From Pontibacter aydingkolensis (GTDB lineage Bacteria; Bacteroidota; Bacteroidia; Cytophagales; Hymenobacteraceae), in assembly GCF_019443125.1 (NCBI RefSeq), contig NZ_JAHYXK010000012.1, forward strand, positions 1 to 64,000: a stretch of 64,000 bases of DNA, in the 5' to 3' direction. The notes below the pieces were generated by a model. That model was not told where the DNA came from. It saw nothing but the letters and a program-made list of their open reading frames with translations, and ran no database searches. Shown here one piece after another: positions 52,227-59,716 of the stretch. Positions within the stretch are counted from its first letter, which is position 1. Each line of letters opens with the position of its first letter. The translations under genes were made by a program, and so were the position numbers.

Positions 52227-52919
52227 CTAACGTAGGTGCCGCATAATGGCGTAGGGGAAAGGAGCCCAGATAGCGGTTTTAACACCCATTTTTCTCAAGC
52301 CCTGGTTTACCCAATTGTTACAGTTCTTGAACAGGTAGAACTTTCCGTTAGCCTCATAAAAGGTGTCGTTGTGGGAATAGCCGGAATCGCTAATGTGCCT
52401 GTAGCTGCCGTTTTGCTTCTGGAAAGACTCGTCGATATAGTTGATCAGGCTTTGGTACTGTTCCGGGCTCACAAGTATAGGCCGCTGGTGTTTATTTGGT
52501 TTTAGCTTGTTCCGGATATACTCTACATGCATGGCGGTTCGTGTTGGCCAAAGCGCCGACGATAGTACTACTCCAGGCTTGAGATCGCTCCACTCCGGGG
52601 TTTCCATGTAAAAACGCCTGTCGCCCCAGCCAAAGCCCAGGTAGGCATAACTGCTGTCTACACGCTCGAAATCAGATAGCGGAATTTTGGTGCGCCAGTC
52701 GATATATGGTGTAACTACAGGAACAATGATGTCGGTATGTACTCCGTTAGAGGTAACGAATATTTCAATTGAATCTGATTCGGTGGCCTGGGCAAAGCTC
52801 CTGTTAAGGGGAAAGCTGCTAAGTATAAATCCTGTCGCAAAAAACAGCACTGCAAAGTCTGCCAGCATAGAGGCTGTTTTACGTAGTAGCCACCACAATT
52901 TTTTGAGAACCTGCTGCAT
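52227..52919 (-). CDS. DUF2459/TIGR02117-family protein
   Basis: This 230-residue protein has one N-terminal membrane helix (about 18-36). The conserved blocks IEIFVTSNGVHTDIIVP, YLGFGWGDRRFYMETPEW and RTAMHVEY lie before residue 150. NDTFYEANGKFYLFKNCNNWVNQGLRKMG comes near the C-terminus. His61, Cys204 and the Asn/Trp after it recall a papain-like Cys-His arrangement, and the family has been compared with NlpC-type enzymes, but no activity is established. A transcription terminator-like hairpin lies only about 40 bases upstream of its ATG (see 52951-53072), so its leader may be regulated. Confidence 0.8.
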   Translation of the reverse strand: MQQVLKKLWWLLRKTASMLADFAVLFFATGFILSSFPLNRSFAQATESDSIEIFVTSNGVHTDIIVPVVTPYIDWRTKIPLSDFERVDSSYAYLGFGWGDRRFYMETPEWSDLKPGVVLSSALWPTRTAMHVEYIRNKLKPNKHQRPILVSPEQYQSLINYIDESFQKQNGSYRHISDSGYSHNDTFYEANGKFYLFKNCNNWVNQGLRKMGVKTAIWAPFPYAIMRHLR

Positions 52920-52950
52920 GTTTGTTCATACGTGCAAATCCGGATAAGTA

Positions 52951-53072
52951 TAAAAAACAAAACCCGGAACAAAGCTCCGGGTCTGAATGTAAGTTTAGTT
53001 AATTTAGTTTCTGAATTTAACTGCCATCTAAAGCCTGCGTTAATAAATGTACGAACACAGGTTTGATGATTA
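52951..53072 (-). ncRNA. Candidate small RNA or attenuator leader upstream of DUF2459 gene
   Basis: On the minus strand an exact -7 box, TACTTTTG (53079-53086), is followed about 110 bases later by a terminator hairpin, ACCCGGA/TCCGGGT (52962-52982), and a T-rich run. Between them AAACCTGTG and CGCAGG-CTTT can pair to give a first stem. No protein longer than 7 codons (MAVKFRN) fits. The transcript would be about 120 bases. Because the DUF2459 start is only about 40 bases beyond the hairpin, it is either a free sRNA or a leader that ends unless an antiterminator forms. ATCCGGAT after the hairpin could compete for CCGGA. Confidence 0.42.
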
Positions 53073-53078
53073 CGGCTG

Positions 53079-53086
53079 CAAAAGTA
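53079..53086 (-). promoter_or_regulatory. Promoter -7 box for the candidate small RNA/leader
   Basis: The minus strand reads TACTTTTG followed by CAG, an exact TAnnTTTG match. No -33 TTG at ideal spacing. Confidence 0.45.
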
Positions 53087-53250
53087 AGCGTTTTTTTCTT
53101 TTTATCTGCATGTATATCAAAAATAACTGCAGAAACGAATACCTGAAGGGCTTTAAACTATACATGGTGCTGCTGTCATATAGATGTCTATACTTGCCAA
53201 ATTCAACTTTTATCTCCAGATTGTATCTTTAAAATTCAATTATAAGCAAC

Positions 53251-55800
53251 ATGATACAAAACATGAAGCGAGCATTCGCTTTAGCCTTTATACTGCTACA
53301 GGTACAGCTTGCTTTCGCACAGCAGGCAATACAGACTCCGGAGCAGTTCCTGGGCTATAAATTGGGCAAGCAATTTACCACCCATGCCCGCATAGTAGAC
53401 TATGTAAACTACCTGGCAGCACAGGCGCCAAACCGCATGAAAGTGCAGGAGTATGGCCGCACCTACGAAGGCCGGCCTTTACTGCTGGCTTACATTGCTT
53501 CTGAAGAGAACCTGCCAAGGCTGGAGCAAATACGTGAAAACAACCTGCGCCAGGCCGGCATACAGAACGGTGCGGTACAAGGCAATCAGCCAGCTATTGT
53601 GTGGCTTAGCTACAACATCCATGGCAACGAGTCAGTGAGCTCGGAGTCGGTGATGCAGGTACTTTATGATCTGGTAAACCCGAACAATGCTCAGGCAAAA
53701 CAGTGGTTGCAAAACAGTGTGGTTATACTTGATCCTTGTGTGAATCCTGATGGCCGTGAGCGTTATGTGCAGTGGTATAAGCAGGCGTCTAACCAGGGAG
53801 GTAATGCATCGCCTTATGCCTGGGAGCACTGGGAACCATGGCCAGGCGGTAGACCAAACCATTACTATTTCGACCTGAACCGCGACTGGGCCTGGCAAAC
53901 ACAGATCGAGTCGAAGCAGCGGATGAAGCACTACAATAACTGGTTGCCACAGGTGCATGCCGATTTCCACGAAATGGGGCCGGAGTCGCCTTACTACTTC
54001 TCGCCGGCAGCCAAGCCGTTCCACGAAAGTATAACGCCGTGGCAGCGCCAGTTTCAGAATACCATCGGCGACTATAACCGCCAATACTTCGACAAAAACA
54101 ACTGGCTATACTTTACCCGCGAAAACTTCGACCTGTTTTACCCGAGTTATGGCGATACCTGGCCTACCTTTAACGGTGCCATCGGCATGACCTACGAGCA
54201 GGGCGGATCTGGACGTGCAGGCCTGGCCTATAAGAAGCAGGATGGCGATACGCTTACATTAGTAGACAGAATTGCGCACCACGTAGCGGCAAGCGAGGCC
54301 ACTATCAAAGCCACTTCCGAAAAAGCAGACCAGCTTAAACAGGAGTTTGCCAGATACTACGACAATAACCTGAAGAAGCCAGGCGGAGACTATAAAGCGT
54401 TTGTGATAAAGAATGGCTCCGGAAATATCAAAGCACTAACAGAGTACCTGGATAACCAGGGCATACAGTATGGTTACGCTGGTAAAACAGCATCAATAAA
54501 GGGCTTTAACTATAGCACCGGCAAAGACGAAAGTATAAAATTAGGGCAGAGCGATCTGGTTATCAGCATGTATCAACCTAAGTCTACACTAGTTAAAGTG
54601 CTGTTTGAGCCACATGCCAACCTCGAGGATTCTGTTACTTACGACATTACTTCCTGGGCATTGCCTTATGCCTATGGTGTGCAGGCTTATGCAGTAAAGG
54701 GTAAAGTTGATATGACAACTAATAAACCAGCTGCAGCAACTGATCAAAGTATAAGTATAGCCAAACCTTACGCATACCTGGCGCGCTGGAACAGCCTGGA
54801 TGACCTGAGGTTCCTGACAGAACTGATGAAGCAGAACGTGAAAGTGCGTATGGCTGAGAAGGCTTTTGAGACAGAGGGGCAAAAGTATGAAGCTGGCACT
54901 TTAATTATTACCCGTACGGGCAATGAACGCTTGGGCGATAAACTGGATGCTACTGTGCGTGACTTGGCTACGAAGTATGGCGCTACGCTTGCAGCCACTG
55001 CTACTGGCTTTGTAAGCAGCGGCGCTGACTTCGGCTCTGGCAGTGTGCGTTACCTTAAAATGCCTAAAGTCGCAGTAATGTCTGGTGAAGGCGTGTCGCC
55101 TTACGGGTTTGGGGAAGTATGGCATTACTTTGAGCAGCAGATAGGCTACCCTGTTACGGTGCTTAACACCTCATACTTTGGCAATGTGCCGCTACACGAG
55201 TTTGATGTGCTTATACTTCCGACTGGCAACTATACTAAGGTGCTGGACGAGAAAACACTAGAGCAGGTAAAGACCTGGGTGCGTGGCGGCGGTAAATTAA
55301 TTGCTATGGAAAGTGCTGCAGGTTATCTAGCCGGCAAGAAAGACTTTAACCTGAAAAAGAAAGACGCCGACGAAGAAGAGAGCAAAGACAAAAAGGATAA
55401 GAAGAAGGAAGACCCTTATGTTAATTTAAAAGCTTACGGCGATCGTGAGCGTGAGGCCATACAGGAAGAAGTACAGGGAAGCGTTTTCAGAGTAAACCTG
55501 GATAAGACTCACCCGCTTGCCTTTGGTTACGGCGATACCTACTTTGCGCTGGTTCGAACCTCTGACCTTTATCAGTTTATGGATAGTGGCTGGAACGTTG
55601 GTGTACTTAAAAAGAACAACTATACTACAGGCTTTGTAGGGGCAAGTATAAAAGAGAAGCTAAAGGACGCTCTCGTACTTGGCACACAGGATATGGGCCG
55701 CGGGCAGGTAGTATATATGGGTGATAACCCACTTTTCAGAGGATTCTGGCAAAGCGGAAAGCTTATGTTTGGCAATGCCGTTTTCGTGGTAGGGCAGTAA
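53251..55800 (+). CDS. Secreted M14-family zinc carboxypeptidase, copy 2
   Basis: This 849-residue protein has a signal peptide (MKRAFALAFILLQVQLAFAQ, after a possible earlier ATG; either 53251 or 53263 may start it). His124 and Glu127 are in YNIHGNESVSS, NPDGRERY (about 165-172) follows, His240-Glu241 are in ADFHEMGPES, and the likely catalytic Glu316 is in GMTYEQGGSGRAG. It has the same extended C-terminal region as the paralog at 37267, with a very Lys/Asp-rich insert, DADEEESKDKKDKKKED (about 706-722), that the other lacks. Terminator follows at 55826. Confidence 0.88.
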   Translation: MIQNMKRAFALAFILLQVQLAFAQQAIQTPEQFLGYKLGKQFTTHARIVDYVNYLAAQAPNRMKVQEYGRTYEGRPLLLAYIASEENLPRLEQIRENNLRQAGIQNGAVQGNQPAIVWLSYNIHGNESVSSESVMQVLYDLVNPNNAQAKQWLQNSVVILDPCVNPDGRERYVQWYKQASNQGGNASPYAWEHWEPWPGGRPNHYYFDLNRDWAWQTQIESKQRMKHYNNWLPQVHADFHEMGPESPYYFSPAAKPFHESITPWQRQFQNTIGDYNRQYFDKNNWLYFTRENFDLFYPSYGDTWPTFNGAIGMTYEQGGSGRAGLAYKKQDGDTLTLVDRIAHHVAASEATIKATSEKADQLKQEFARYYDNNLKKPGGDYKAFVIKNGSGNIKALTEYLDNQGIQYGYAGKTASIKGFNYSTGKDESIKLGQSDLVISMYQPKSTLVKVLFEPHANLEDSVTYDITSWALPYAYGVQAYAVKGKVDMTTNKPAAATDQSISIAKPYAYLARWNSLDDLRFLTELMKQNVKVRMAEKAFETEGQKYEAGTLIITRTGNERLGDKLDATVRDLATKYGATLAATATGFVSSGADFGSGSVRYLKMPKVAVMSGEGVSPYGFGEVWHYFEQQIGYPVTVLNTSYFGNVPLHEFDVLILPTGNYTKVLDEKTLEQVKTWVRGGGKLIAMESAAGYLAGKKDFNLKKKDADEEESKDKKDKKKEDPYVNLKAYGDREREAIQEEVQGSVFRVNLDKTHPLAFGYGDTYFALVRTSDLYQFMDSGWNVGVLKKNNYTTGFVGASIKEKLKDALVLGTQDMGRGQVVYMGDNPLFRGFWQSGKLMFGNAVFVVGQ

Positions 55801-55825
55801 TAGCAAAGTATAAACCATAAAGTAT

Positions 55826-55860
55826 AAAAGGGCCGTAGCTACTCCAGCTGTGGCCCTTTT
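55826..55860 (+). terminator. Terminator of M14 peptidase copy 2
   Basis: AAAAGGGCC (55826-55834) pairs with GGCCCTTTT (55852-55860), with an inner AGCT/AGCT pair. Two AAAGTATAA copies sit directly before the stem. Confidence 0.75.
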
Positions 55861-56264
55861 GGCTTTAAGTAAAAGGAGGATGTAGCTTCAAACTTTTAGC
55901 TAGGAGTAAGTATGCAATAATAGCCTGAAGTATAAGTAGAGAACCTTAACGCATAGTATTCCAAAGCCATCAACTCTCGGAATTAATACCAATATAAACG
56001 TCGCGTTCTTAGCGCCGCCTTTGCGCTCTTAGCGTTTAAGCTTTACCGCAAAGGACACAAAGGTCCATGCAAGGAACACAAGGACCAATAGCCTGATGTG
56101 GAGTATACAGGTATAGATGTGATTTATAATACCGTATTTAGAACGTCTTTTTGTCTTTTGTTATAAATTATTTTGTCTATTGTCACTCTTTTCTTTGCCT
56201 TTCAATTATTGGGTATTAGCTATTAAAATGTATTACCTTCGCGGTATATTAACCCAAGCATAAA
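55861..56264. repeat. Gap with dispersed-type repeat and promoter
   Basis: No gene. Bases about 56000-56090 carry direct and inverted similarities (CTTAGCGCCGCCTTTGCGCTCTTAGCG; ACCGCAAAGGACACAAAGG) of a kind often dispersed between Bacteroidota genes. The last 60 bases hold the DinB promoter. Confidence 0.4.
56234..56241 (+). promoter_or_regulatory. Promoter -7 box of the DinB-family gene
   Basis: TACCTTCG, one change from TAnnTTTG and a frequent Bacteroidota variant, lies 24 bases before the ATG at 56265. TTG at 56209-56211 is 22 bases upstream, an acceptable -33. Confidence 0.45.
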
Positions 56265-56789
56265 ATGGCTACGATCATAACTTACCCAGCAACCGACGAG
56301 TACAGCGGCTATGTTGGCAACTATATAAAAGAGGCAAAAGCCGACGACCTAATAGAAGGCCTCACAGCCAGCTACTCTTATATTGCAGGCCTGATGCAGG
56401 GCCTTACAGAGGAACAGTTGCTGCACCGCTACGCAGAAGGAAAATGGAGTATTAAAGAGTTGCTGGTACACATGCTCGATACCGAACGTATTTTCTCGTA
56501 CCGCGCCCTGCGTTTTGCCCGCCAGGACAGAACCGAACTGCCCGGCTTTGATGAGAATGCTTACGTAGCTCCATCCAAAGCAGACAGCCGCGACATTAAC
56601 TCCATACTGGCAGAATATACAGCTGTGAGAACAGCTACCATCGAGTTATTTAAAAGCTTTGATGAGGAAGCCCTTAACCAGAAAGGCAAAGCCAGCGGCC
56701 TGGAGTTAAGTGTGCGTGCCCTTGGCTATACTATACTTGGCCACGAGATCCACCACCTCAGAATTCTGCGTGAGCGCTACCTGGCTTAA
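56265..56789 (+). CDS. DinB-family metal-dependent protein
   Basis: This 174-residue cytoplasmic protein of the DinB/YfiT four-helix fold has likely metal ligands His69 in LLVHMLDTER and His160/His163/164 in LGHEIHHLRILRERYL. The N-terminal part (EGLTASYSYIAGLMQGLTEEQLLHRYAEGKWSIKE) is the usual opening of this family. DinB-like proteins include thiol transferases (bacillithiol- or mycothiol-dependent) and many members without known activity; it cannot be chosen here. Single gene with its own promoter and terminator. Confidence 0.85.
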   Translation: MATIITYPATDEYSGYVGNYIKEAKADDLIEGLTASYSYIAGLMQGLTEEQLLHRYAEGKWSIKELLVHMLDTERIFSYRALRFARQDRTELPGFDENAYVAPSKADSRDINSILAEYTAVRTATIELFKSFDEEALNQKGKASGLELSVRALGYTILGHEIHHLRILRERYLA

Positions 56790-56807
56790 AAAGTATAAGG
56801 CAAGTTT

Positions 56808-56847
56808 AAAAGGCTGCTGTAACCGGATTGGTTTGCTGCAGCCTTTT
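56808..56847 (+). terminator. Terminator of the DinB gene
   Basis: AAAAGGCTGC (56808-56817) pairs with GCAGCCTTTT (56838-56847) across a 20-base loop and is followed by T-rich sequence. Confidence 0.75.
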
Positions 56848-56937
56848 CTGTTTACAGGGCTATATGTATACGTTGCTATGCATAAAGTCTTATCTTTAAA
56901 CTGGTAAGCATCATCCAAAGTATAAATCTGTTACTGC

Positions 56938-58377
56938 ATGCACCTGTCCCGAAGAAACACCGGCCTTCTGCTGGCGCCTATACTGGCTACACTTGTCTGG
57001 TTTTTAGCATCAGCCTTGCCTTACGAGGCCCGGATAGTAGCTACCATCATGGTGTTCTGCCTCACCTTCTGGATGACGGAGGTAATCCCGCTCTCCATGA
57101 CGGCTTTTCTGGGTGTGTTGCTGGCTGTAATAGTGGGAGTGGCCAAAATAGAAACTGCTTTCCAGAACCTGGGGCATCCGATCATACTTCTCTTTATTGG
57201 CAGCTTTCTACTGGCCCGCTCCATGACGCGCCACGGCCTCGACAAACGCATAGCCCTGTTTATACTTTCGCAGCCATTTTTCCAGCAGAGCCTGTTCCGG
57301 TTGTTTCTGGGTTTCTCGCTTGTGTCGTTTGTGCTGTCTATGTGGGTGAGCAATTCGGTTACGGTTGCCATGCTGTTGCCGCTTATACTTGGTGTTACAC
57401 AGCTGGTCTGCCACCAGGGCGATGGTAAAAATGCATCTGTATACTTTCTGCTTGGGATTGCTTACAGTGCCTCTATTGGTGGTATCAGTACGATTATCGG
57501 TTCGCCACCCAACCTTATTGGCGTAAATTACTTGGCACAGGAGGGTATACGCATCGATTTTTTGCAGTGGATGCTGATGGCTTTGCCTCTTTCCTTAACC
57601 ATGTATGGCCTGATGCTGCTGTATATGTACTACTTCCTGAGCAAAAGCACCTATGACCGGCAGTTGGTAAAGAATTATGTGCAGGAGGAGGTAAGCAAAA
57701 AAGAAAAGCTGAAGAAAGGGGAGTTGATAACCATGGGCGTTTTCACCCTTGCCGTTATACTCTGGCTTTCTCCGGGCTTCCTGAACCTGCTTGGTTTTGA
57801 AGAAGCCTATACGTTTATGAGTACTTACTTTGCCGAAAGCACAGTGGCAGTGCTAGCAGCATTGCTACTGTTCCTTATTCCGCCAGGGCAGGAGAACGAG
57901 GGGCAAGGCACTATAACCGCAGAAGACCTTGTTAAAATTGACTGGGATACCATTCTACTTTTTGGAGGTGGCATGGCATTAGGGCAATTAGTCGTGTCGT
58001 CTGGGCTGGCAGATATTATTGGCAGGGGCATTACTACGTTTATAGACCCGGAACAGGAGCTCATGCTCATCTTTATACTTGTGTTGCTGGTGCTCTTTTT
58101 AACTGAGGTAAGCTCCAACACGGCTATTGCCATCACCTTTGTGCCCATAATCATAGGTGTGTTGCACGAAATAGAGGTACCGCTGCTTTACCCGGTTTTA
58201 GGTGTGGTGATAGCCTGTAGTTTTGCCTTTATGCTGCCTGTAGCCACTCCGCCAAATGCTATTGTGTATGGCAGCAAACAGGTACCCATTGCAACTATGG
58301 TTCGTGCAGGCTTAATACTTAACCTGGTGGGTGCTACACTTATCACGCTTTGGGTACTGCTGTATATGGCGCTGTAG
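56938..58377 (+). CDS. DASS/SLC13-family sodium:anion symporter
   Basis: This 479-residue inner-membrane protein has about 11-12 helices. The two DASS signatures are present: GGISTIIGSPPNLIG (181-195) with WVSNSVTVAMLLP before it, and EVSSNTAIAITFVPI near 392 with PVATPPNAIVYGS near 437. These SNT/PPN loops bind sodium and the dicarboxylate, citrate or sulfate substrate. It probably imports C4-dicarboxylates or sulfate with sodium; the substrate cannot be decided. A TATCTTTA at 56891 is a possible -7 box. The following tiny membrane-protein genes may share the transcript. Confidence 0.9.
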   Translation: MHLSRRNTGLLLAPILATLVWFLASALPYEARIVATIMVFCLTFWMTEVIPLSMTAFLGVLLAVIVGVAKIETAFQNLGHPIILLFIGSFLLARSMTRHGLDKRIALFILSQPFFQQSLFRLFLGFSLVSFVLSMWVSNSVTVAMLLPLILGVTQLVCHQGDGKNASVYFLLGIAYSASIGGISTIIGSPPNLIGVNYLAQEGIRIDFLQWMLMALPLSLTMYGLMLLYMYYFLSKSTYDRQLVKNYVQEEVSKKEKLKKGELITMGVFTLAVILWLSPGFLNLLGFEEAYTFMSTYFAESTVAVLAALLLFLIPPGQENEGQGTITAEDLVKIDWDTILLFGGGMALGQLVVSSGLADIIGRGITTFIDPEQELMLIFILVLLVLFLTEVSSNTAIAITFVPIIIGVLHEIEVPLLYPVLGVVIACSFAFMLPVATPPNAIVYGSKQVPIATMVRAGLILNLVGATLITLWVLLYMAL

Positions 58378-58428
58378 CCTAAGGTGTATCAGTAATATTC
58401 CTTATATTAGGAAGTTTAAATTGCACTT

Positions 58429-58623
58429 ATGAGAAATAACACGTCTGTCAGGAAAATGCTGGCAATCGCCTGCTTTGGGTTTGCAGGGTTAAAACTATAC
58501 GAATTGCTGCAGGGGCCGGGGAACTATGCGTGGCAGGACCTGTTCTCAGTTGGTATTTTTGTGGCGTTGGGCATGCTTTATATATACCTGATCATAAAAA
58601 ACAATAGTAAATCATCGTCTTAA
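58429..58623 (+). CDS. Small two-TM membrane protein, copy 1
   Basis: This 64-residue protein has two helices (about 10-25 and 36-56: LFSVGIFVALGMLYIYLIIK) and a polar tail. The layout KMLAIACFGFAGLKLYELLQG ... FVALGMLYIYLI is repeated in the next gene (IIMTIICFVFAALNAYKIVQG ... FLAFGTIYLFIL), so they are tandem paralogs. Family and function unknown. Confidence 0.6.
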   Translation: MRNNTSVRKMLAIACFGFAGLKLYELLQGPGNYAWQDLFSVGIFVALGMLYIYLIIKNNSKSSS

Positions 58624-58647
58624 GCTTATAACAAATACTACATACTT

Positions 58648-58830
58648 ATGCAAAACCGCCGGCCTTACCGCATTATAATGACCATTATTTGCTTTGTATT
58701 TGCAGCGCTTAACGCTTACAAAATAGTACAAGGAAACTATAGTTCGCTGGATGTGTTCCTGCTTGTGGTTTTCCTGGCATTCGGTACAATTTATTTGTTT
58801 ATCCTGCTGCGTAAAAAAAACGATGCCTGA
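58648..58830 (+). CDS. Small two-TM membrane protein, copy 2
   Basis: This 60-residue paralog of the preceding gene is 24 bases downstream of it. Two helices and a basic end (LLRKKNDA) are conserved in layout. Probable co-transcription; a bidirectional terminator follows at 58853. Function unknown. Confidence 0.6.
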   Translation: MQNRRPYRIIMTIICFVFAALNAYKIVQGNYSSLDVFLLVVFLAFGTIYLFILLRKKNDA

Positions 58831-58852
58831 ATGAAGGAAGTATAGAAAAGGA

Positions 58853-58904
58853 AAAACCTGAAAGCCTATATTATCTTGGGAGATTAATAAGACTTTCAGG
58901 TTTT
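58853..58904. terminator. Bidirectional terminator between small membrane proteins and cupin gene
   Basis: AAAACCTGAAAG (58853-58864) pairs with CTTTCAGGTTTT (58893-58904), a 12-bp stem with a 28-base loop, flanked by A- and T-rich runs. Confidence 0.7.
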
Positions 58905-58956
58905 CAACTTTTAGCCAAAGGTATCTTTTTATACGGCAAGGATTTGGTATTGGTTG

Positions 58957-59373
58957 TTATTTTTGCGAAAAAAAAGAATAAATATTTTGCCCCTGCTGCA
59001 TCTGAGCTTCTTTATCCTCATACACGATAGCTTTAAAGGCTTCTGAACCTTTGTTTTCAGTTTTATACTTTGTCGCATCAGCCCAAAGCAGGTCTCCGGC
59101 TCTAACTTTAATTTCTTCAATTTTACCTTCAGAGGTAGTTACCTGCAAAGTGCCTGCTGTGGCAGCGTATGCTTTCTGGCCAGGATGCCCATGCACGTCT
59201 GCAAAATGGCCTGGTTTCAGTTCAATTTCCCAGAGCCGCATGCTGTGGTTATCTAACAATTGAGAGAAGCTTTGACTTTTGGCCGCGCAGCCCTCGCCTG
59301 GCTCGCCTGCCCAGGCTACTGCTGCCAATAAAGAGAACGCAAAGGTTGCGGTGGTTTTCAATAATTTTTTCAT
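58957..59373 (-). CDS. Secreted cupin-fold protein
   Basis: This 138-residue protein has a signal peptide (to AWAG, about 22) and a single cupin core (about 45-120): LWEIELKPGHFADVHGHPGQKAYAATAGTLQVTTSEGKIEEIKVRAGDLLWADATKYKTEN. The HxH pair in ADVHGHPGQ could bind a metal. Single-domain periplasmic cupins have many roles; no substrate can be named. Single gene, terminator at 58853. Confidence 0.75.
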   Translation of the reverse strand: MKKLLKTTATFAFSLLAAVAWAGEPGEGCAAKSQSFSQLLDNHSMRLWEIELKPGHFADVHGHPGQKAYAATAGTLQVTTSEGKIEEIKVRAGDLLWADATKYKTENKGSEAFKAIVYEDKEAQMQQGQNIYSFFSQK

Positions 59374-59716
59374 AGTTGCTTTAAATTAGGAATTGGGTAA
59401 TAGTAATTAATTAGTAATTGTGTGTAACCAGTGTTAACTCAGGTGTCAGTTGCCAGGCTGGTAACGGGGACGTATAAATAAGACGCCTTTTAATGCTGCG
59501 GTATTGTATCATACAAGGTATATCAGATGATATTTAACTTTTCTTTAACAAAGGCTTAACATGCTATATAACAGTAACTTTGTTTTGATTTAAAGATGTG
59601 CTGAAAAGGAGAGAGGTTGCTTGAGCTTATGTTAAAGTATTGTTAAAATGACGAACACACGGATATGCCTGTCCAATAACTGATTTACGAGGATGAAAGC
59701 AGGGTAGTGGCAAAGA
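59374..59716. other. Gene-free gap between cupin and priA
   Basis: No gene or repeat is supported. A TAACTTTG (59575-59582) on the plus strand exactly matches the -7 consensus but has no TTG at the right distance and no gene downstream on that strand, so it may be chance. Confidence 0.35.

Noticed and set aside
53041..53250. Short plus-strand frame (61 codons) upstream of the second M14 gene
   Set aside because: It overlaps the candidate small-RNA promoter on the other strand, and has AT-rich random composition (many Tyr/Leu/Asn) and no family match.
59575..59582. Plus-strand TAACTTTG as a promoter of a hidden gene
   Set aside because: No -33 TTG and no open frame longer than a few codons downstream before the end of priA on the opposite strand.
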